From contig MU867080.1 of the NCBI GenBank assembly GCA_033725935.1, positions 62,001-126,000 on the forward strand: 64,000 nt of DNA, in the 5' to 3' direction. The position numbers and the translations under genes are program-made. This stretch comes from Cladorrhinum sp. PSN259. Its lineage: Eukaryota; Ascomycota; Sordariomycetes; Sordariales; Podosporaceae. Shown here piece after piece: positions 58,341-64,000 of the stretch; position 1 is the first letter of the stretch; each line of letters opens with the position of its first letter. The notes beneath the pieces are model-generated. The model did no database searches. It was not told the origin of the DNA and saw nothing but the letters and a program-made list of their open reading frames with translations.

Positions 58341-61300
58341 ATGGCAGACAAGCTGGCGTTCCTTCTCTTTGGAGACCAATCACTGGACACCCATGGCTTC
58401 CTTGCTGAGTTCTTTCGCCAGGAGAAGCAGGGGATTCTCGCAAAAGCCTTCTTGGAGCAGGCAAGCTACGCATTGAGGAAGGAAATCGAGCAACTCAACA
58501 GAGTCGAGCGGAATCGACTGCCGCTTTTCTTGAATCTACGGCAACTAAACGAGAGATACTATGCTCAGAAACTCAAGCATCCGGGCGTTGACGGAGCCCT
58601 GCTGTGCATATCTCAACTTGCACACTACATCGAGTGAGACGACCCCATGATTCCACAAACCCCTCTCTGGGGTCACACCGCGGCCGTTGGAGCTAATCAT
58701 TGTCGCAGCCATGCCGAGAAGAACTACGAAGATGTGACCAGACACGACCGTACGCTCCTGGTTGGTCTCTGCTCGGGACTGTTCGCCGCCTCAGCTATCG
58801 CCTCGACGCCATCCCTTTCCACGTTGGTCCCTGTTGCCGTACAGGCAGTCCTGCTGGCGTTCAGGACCGGATCATACGTTCACACACTCGGCGAGCGATT
58901 AAACCCTGCAGTTGAGCAATCAGAGAGTTGGACCTACATTTTCCCGGGTTTGAAGGAGGATGATGCGAACTCGGCCCTCGACGAGTTCCACCAACAGAAT
59001 GTAAGTAATTGTCGGAGCAGAGATCAGGCCACACTTACTGACAAGCTCCAGGGTATCCCCCAAGCAAGCCGAGCATATATCAGTGCTGTTTCGAATAGCA
59101 GCATTGCGATATCAGGACCTCCAAGCACCCTGAAGCAGCTAGTCGCCAGGGGCGCACTTTCGGCAAAGCCAACGTCTATCCCTGTCTATGGGCCATATCA
59201 CGCTTCTCATCTTCACTCTTCAGTCAACATCGAGAAGATTCTCCGATTAAATGACGCCGAGGTTGTCGACGCTTTCTACAACACACGACCCCGGTCAGCC
59301 GTCATGTCATGCACATCGGGCACTTGGTTCCAATCACAAGACACCAAGTCTTTAATGAAGTCGGTCGTTGCTGAGATCCTCAACGAGACCTTGATGTTCA
59401 ACAAGGTGCTCGATGGTTGTCTCGAGAAAGCCCGTGAGTTCAAGGGAAAGAGCTGCATCATTCTTCCCCTTGGCCCCACTCAGAATGCGGCTACGCTGGC
59501 AAATCTTCTCAAGTCCCAGACCGACTTGGAGGTTATCCTTCGCAAGGCGCCTACTGTGTCGCACGAGAGTACGGCTTCAACTATTGGCAACCATGGTTCT
59601 AGCGGGAAGACCAAGCTTGCCATCGTCGGTATGGCTGGGCGGTTCCCTGACGCCGCAACCCACGAGAAGCTCTGGGAGCTTTTGGAGAAAGGCCTCGATG
59701 TTCACCGTGTGGTCCCTGCCGATCGCTTCGACGTTAAGACGCATTATGACCCCACGGGCAAGATTATTAATACGAGTCACACACCTTACGGCTGCTGGAT
59801 TGAGAACCCAGGGTTCTTCGATCCCCGATTCTTTAATATGTCTCCTCGAGAGGCGTTGCAGACCGATCCCATGCAGAGAATGGCTCTGGCCACGGCATAT
59901 GAGGCTCTCGAGATGTCTGGTTACGTCCCAAACCGGACACCAACAACGCGTCTCGACCGCATCGGCACTTTCTACGGACAGACCTCTGATGATTGGCGTG
60001 AGCTCAACGCTGCGCAAGAGGTTGACACCTACTACATCACTGGCGGCGTGCGTGCTTTCGGTCCTGGCCGCATCAATTACCACTTTGGCTTCAGCGGGCC
60101 CAGTCTTAATATTGATACTGCCTGCTCTTCAAGTGCTGCTGCTATGCAGGTGGCCTGTTCTGCGCTCTGGGCAAGAGACTGTGACACGGCCATCGTCGGT
60201 GGTCTGTCCTGCATGACCAACCCTGATATTTTCTCGGGTCTCAGTAGAGGACAGTTCTTGTCAAAGAAGGGCCCTTGTGCTACCTTTGACAACGAGGCTG
60301 ATGGTTACTGCCGTGGCGATGGTTGCGCGTCTGTCATTGTGAAGCGTCTTGAGGATGCCGAAGCCGAAGGTGACCGGATCCTCGCCGTGATCCTCGGCAC
60401 TGCCACGAACCATTCGGCAGATGCCATCTCTATCACGCACCCTCACGGTCCTACCCAGTCCATCCTCTCTCGTGCAATCCTCGATGATGCAGGTGTCGAC
60501 CCCCTTGATGTTGATTACGTCGAGATGCACGGTACCGGCACACAAGCTGGTGATGGTACTGAGATGCTCTCAGTCACTAACGTCTTTGCTCCCGTCGATC
60601 GCAAGAGACCTGCTGACAGACCGCTGTATCTCGGCGCGGTCAAAGCAAATGTTGGCCATGGGGAGGCTGCTTCTGGTGTGACGGCTCTATGCAAGGTGCT
60701 TCTGATGATGCAGAAGAACACGATCCCACCTCATGTTGGGATCAAGGCAGGATCTGTGATCAACAAGACGTTCCCCAAGGACCTCTCTGAGCGCAATGTC
60801 AACATTGCTTTCCACGCCACTCCTTTCAGACGGAAGGATGGCAAGCCAAGACGGGTCTTCATCAATAACTTTAGTGCTGCTGGCGGCAATACGGGTTTGT
60901 TACTTGAGGATGCCCCTCGCCGCGGAGAGGCCGCTGCAGACCCCCGTAGCCACCATATTGTCACTCTTACTGGCAAGTCCAAGGCTGCTATGATCCGCAA
61001 CGCTGAGCGCCTGGTTGCCTGGATTGAAAAGAACCCCAGCACTCCGTTGTCGCATGTGGCCTATTCGACCACTGCCAGAAAGATCCAGCACTACTGGCGC
61101 ATGAATGTTTCAGCTATCGATCTTGATGATGCCAAGGCGGCTATTGCTGAGCGCCTCAAGGAGAACTTTGTTCCAGTCCTTCCTGAGCAGCCAAAGGTTG
61201 CGTTCATGTTCACTGGGCAGGGCTCGCACTATGCCGCGCTCGGCAAGGAGTTCTACGACCAATACTCTGTTTTCCGCAATAATATTGACGAGTTCGATCA

Positions 61301-64000
61301 TATCGCTCGTATTCATGGCTTCCCCTCGTTTCTGCCACTGATCGACGGCAGCGAGTCTGATGTCTCTAACCTGTCACCTGTTGTGGTTCAACTCGGATTG
61401 GCCTCTTTCGAGATGGCTCTTGCCCGTCTTTGGTCATCCTGGGGCATTAAGCCTGCTGTGGTCCTCGGTCACAGTTTGGGTGAGTATGCTGCCTTGGAGG
61501 TTGCCGGCGTCCTGTCTGCAAGTGATGCCATCTACCTTGTTGGTGCTCGCGCTCAGCTCCTCGTTGACAAGTGCACTGCTGGTACTCATATCATGCTTGC
61601 CACCATGGGCTCTGTTGAGACCGTTATGGAGGCTCTCGGCGCTAAGGGCAATGGTGTCAACATCGCCTGCATCAATGGCCCTCGCGAAACTGTCCTCAGC
61701 GGTGAGGCTAGCCAGATGGCTGATATCGCTCAGCAACTGGCCGGCAATGGCTTCAAGTGCACCCAACTTCGGGTGCCATTCGCTTTCCACTCCGCCCAGG
61801 TTGAGCCTATTCTGGACGAGTTCGAGAAGCTCGCGAAGGCTGTCCGCTTCAACGCCCCGAGGGTCCCCATTATCTCGCCTCTGCTTGGCAAAATGTTGGA
61901 GAACGAGCCGATCGATGCAACATATCTGCGCAACCATGCTCGTGAGGCTGTCAACTTCCTTGGTGGTCTGGTCTCTGCTCAGCAGACTGGTACCATTGAC
62001 GAAAAGACTGTCTGGCTTGAGGTTGGACCTCATCCTGTCTGCGCTAGCATGGTCAAGGCTGCATTCGGCGGCGCTACAGTCGCTGTTCCCACCCTGCGTC
62101 GCAATGAACCTTGCTACAAGACCCTTTCAGCCAGTCTTTGCACCCTCCATACTGCTGGTCTGAATATCGACTTCAACGAGTTCCACCGTGACTTCAAAGC
62201 CTCAGTGCGTCTGCTGGATCTTCCTAGCTACTCATTCGATGAGAAGAACTACTGGCTTCAGTATACCGGTGACTGGTGCCTCAGCAAGAACCGCGTCGGC
62301 ACGGCTGCTGCCGCCACGGTCATTGGTCCCGCCAAGCCCAAGCTGTCCACAACCTCTGTTCAGAAGGTCACTCATGAGGATGTCAAGGGTGATGTCGCCA
62401 TTGTAGAGACTGAGTCAGAGCTATGCCAGCCCGAGCTTCGTCAGGCTGTCTCTGGCCATATGGTCAACGGTGCGCCCTTGTGCCCATCGTCGCTGTACGG
62501 TGACATGGCCATGACTGCTTGCCGATATGCCTACAAGCTCTTGAAGCCCGAGTCCGAGAACATTGGCTGCAATGTTGCGCACATGGAGGTCCCCAAAACG
62601 CTCATCTTCAATGAGGAAAATAGTCACGTACTTCGCATGACCGTCACTGCCAACTCCAAGCTCGGTCATGCCGACGTCGTCTTCCACACTGGTGAAGGCG
62701 CCAAGAAGACGGAGCATGCTTTCTGCAAGGTCTACTTCGGTGATCTTGAGGACTGGCAGAATGAGTTCGATCGTGTGTCTTACCTTATCAAGTCCCGCAT
62801 CGACGCACTCAAGGAGGCTGAGCGCCGCGGCGATGCTTCCAAGATAGGGCGCGGTCTTGCCTACAAGCTTTTCGGCGCCCTTGTCGACTACAACCGTCGC
62901 TATCAGGGTATGGAGGAGGTCATTCTTGACAGCACCACCTGCGAAGCCACTGCGAAGATCAACTTCCAGACGACTGAACAAGATGGAAACTTCTTCTTCA
63001 GCCCGTATCACATTGATAGCTCGTGCCACATTTCTGGATTCATTATCAACGGAACCGACGCCGTGGATTCGCGTGAACAGGTGTTCATTTCTCACGGCTG
63101 GGGCTCTATGCGCTTCACTGAGATTCCACGTGCCGGTAAGGAATACCGAAGTTACATCCGCATGCAGCCTCTCAAGGGTTCCAAGATGTACGCTGGTGAC
63201 GCATATCTTTTTGATGGAGATAAGGTCATTGGTATTACCGGTGATATCAAGTTCCAGGCTATCCCTCGCAAGGTTCTCAACATGATGCTGCCACCTCGTG
63301 GAGCTGCTGCTTCTGCTGGTGCTGCTCGCCCTGCCCCTGCCAAGGCCGTCGCTGCTCCCAAGAAGAAGAAGGAGACAGTTACCCCAGCAAACATCGGCAA
63401 GGTCAATCAGAAGCTCAAGGGCATCACCTCCCAGGTCATGGACATTCTTGCCAAGGAGGTCGGCTGCAGCCACGATGAGCTAGCTGACAACATTGCCTTC
63501 ACTGATCTTGGTGTTGACTCTCTCATGTCCTTGACTGTCGGTGGCAGAATCCGCGAGGAGCTGGATCTGGACCTTGATTCCAATGCTTTCGTCGACCATG
63601 CTACCATCGGTGCCTTCAAGAGCTACCTTGCCCAGTTCGAGAAGTCTGGCCCCAGAGAGAGTATCTCGTCAAGTGACTCTGACTTGTCCGATGGTGATTC
63701 CCCTGACATGGACTCTGACTCCAACGTGACTACTCCCCTCGATGAGTCTGAGACTGGTTCAGTCAAAGGAGACGGGGCTAAAGGTGCCTCGGGTGCTACT
63801 GGCAGTGAACTTCAAAGCATCATCCGCAACACCATCGCCGGTGAAATGGGCGTCGAAGTTGACGAAATCCTCGCTGCCCCCGACCTTGCCAACCTGGGCA
63901 TGGACTCTCTCATGAGTCTTTCTATTCTTGGTGAACTCCGTGAGAAGACTGGCTTGACAATCCCCTCCGATCTCTTTGTCAACAACCCAGCTCTTAAGGA
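58341..64000 (+). CDS. pks1: Non-reducing polyketide synthase, melanin type, partial
   Basis: Exons 58341-58633, 58709-59000 and 59052 onward; the last runs off the right edge, leaving about 1844 residues in view. Introns use GTGAGA...CGCAG and GTAAGT...CTCCAG. Domain order: SAT starter-unit transacylase (about 1-360, opening LAFLLFGDQSLDTHGFLAEF); ketosynthase from about 383 (DTACSSS, Cys about 553; HGTGTQAGD; NVGHGEAASG); acyltransferase (FTGQGSHYA; GHSLGE, Ser about 1003); product-template domain (GHMVNG, His about 1331; YHIDSSCH, Asp about 1517); ACP1 (GVDSL, Ser about 1685); a Ser/Asp linker; ACP2 (GMDSL, Ser about 1814). A thioesterase/Claisen cyclase is expected beyond the edge. No ketoreductase, dehydratase or enoylreductase is seen. 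The sequence closely resembles ascomycete Pks1, which makes 1,3,6,8-tetrahydroxynaphthalene for DHN-melanin. Start ATG 58341 gives the conserved MADK opening. All active-site residues seen are intact. Confidence 0.93.

Noticed and set aside
61434..63473. Long minus-strand open frames within the PKS
   Set aside because: They are antisense shadows of the polyketide synthase caused by its codon use.
1..64000. tRNA, rRNA and CRISPR features
   Set aside because: No convincing cloverleaf with a TTCRANY T-loop, rRNA segment or spaced direct-repeat array was found by eye.

Overview
This window is nuclear DNA of a filamentous ascomycete (Pezizomycotina, most likely Sordariomycetes; the class is inferred from protein resemblance only). 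The evidence is short GT-AG introns of about 50-110 bases with CTRAC/CTAAC branch sites, long intergenic spacers, pyrimidine-rich leaders, and a set of clearly fungal proteins. Exons were joined by hand using splice signals and reading phase.

Left part (1-18117) holds ordinary chromosomal genes: the 3' end of a DUF1365 protein, a three-exon GFA/CENP-V zinc protein, a cysteine-rich single-pass membrane protein, the septation-initiation protein Cdc14 (fission-yeast type), a Pex28/29-type peroxisomal membrane peroxin with a dysferlin-like tail, and a large DYRK/Pom1-type polarity kinase. Cdc14 and Pom1 both act on the timing or place of division in fission yeast, but their closeness here may be chance.

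Middle part (18118-32629) is about 14.5 kb with almost no intact genes. I support one small conserved cysteine-containing protein (26795-27046), a decayed minus-strand coding relic around 24.1-24.7 kb with stop codons of the kind left by C-to-T mutation, and a strong inverted repeat at 23.1 kb.

Right-centre part (32630-45281) is compact. It holds an F-box protein with a TPR-like, cysteine-rich N-terminus and two MCB elements upstream, a PXA-PX-nexin_C membrane protein, the PC4/Sub1 coactivator, a mitochondrial protein of unknown role, and DNA polymerase epsilon subunit B (Dpb2). The last two are divergent and share a 350-base promoter with three ACGCG cores.

Right part (45282-64000) looks like the edge of a secondary-metabolism locus. 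A secreted Fet3/Abr1-like multicopper oxidase lies 7 kb upstream of, and on the same strand as, a non-reducing polyketide synthase with SAT-KS-AT-PT-ACP-ACP order that runs off the right edge. The synthase strongly resembles the tetrahydroxynaphthalene synthase of DHN-melanin formation. The oxidase could polymerise the pigment, but that link is inferred.
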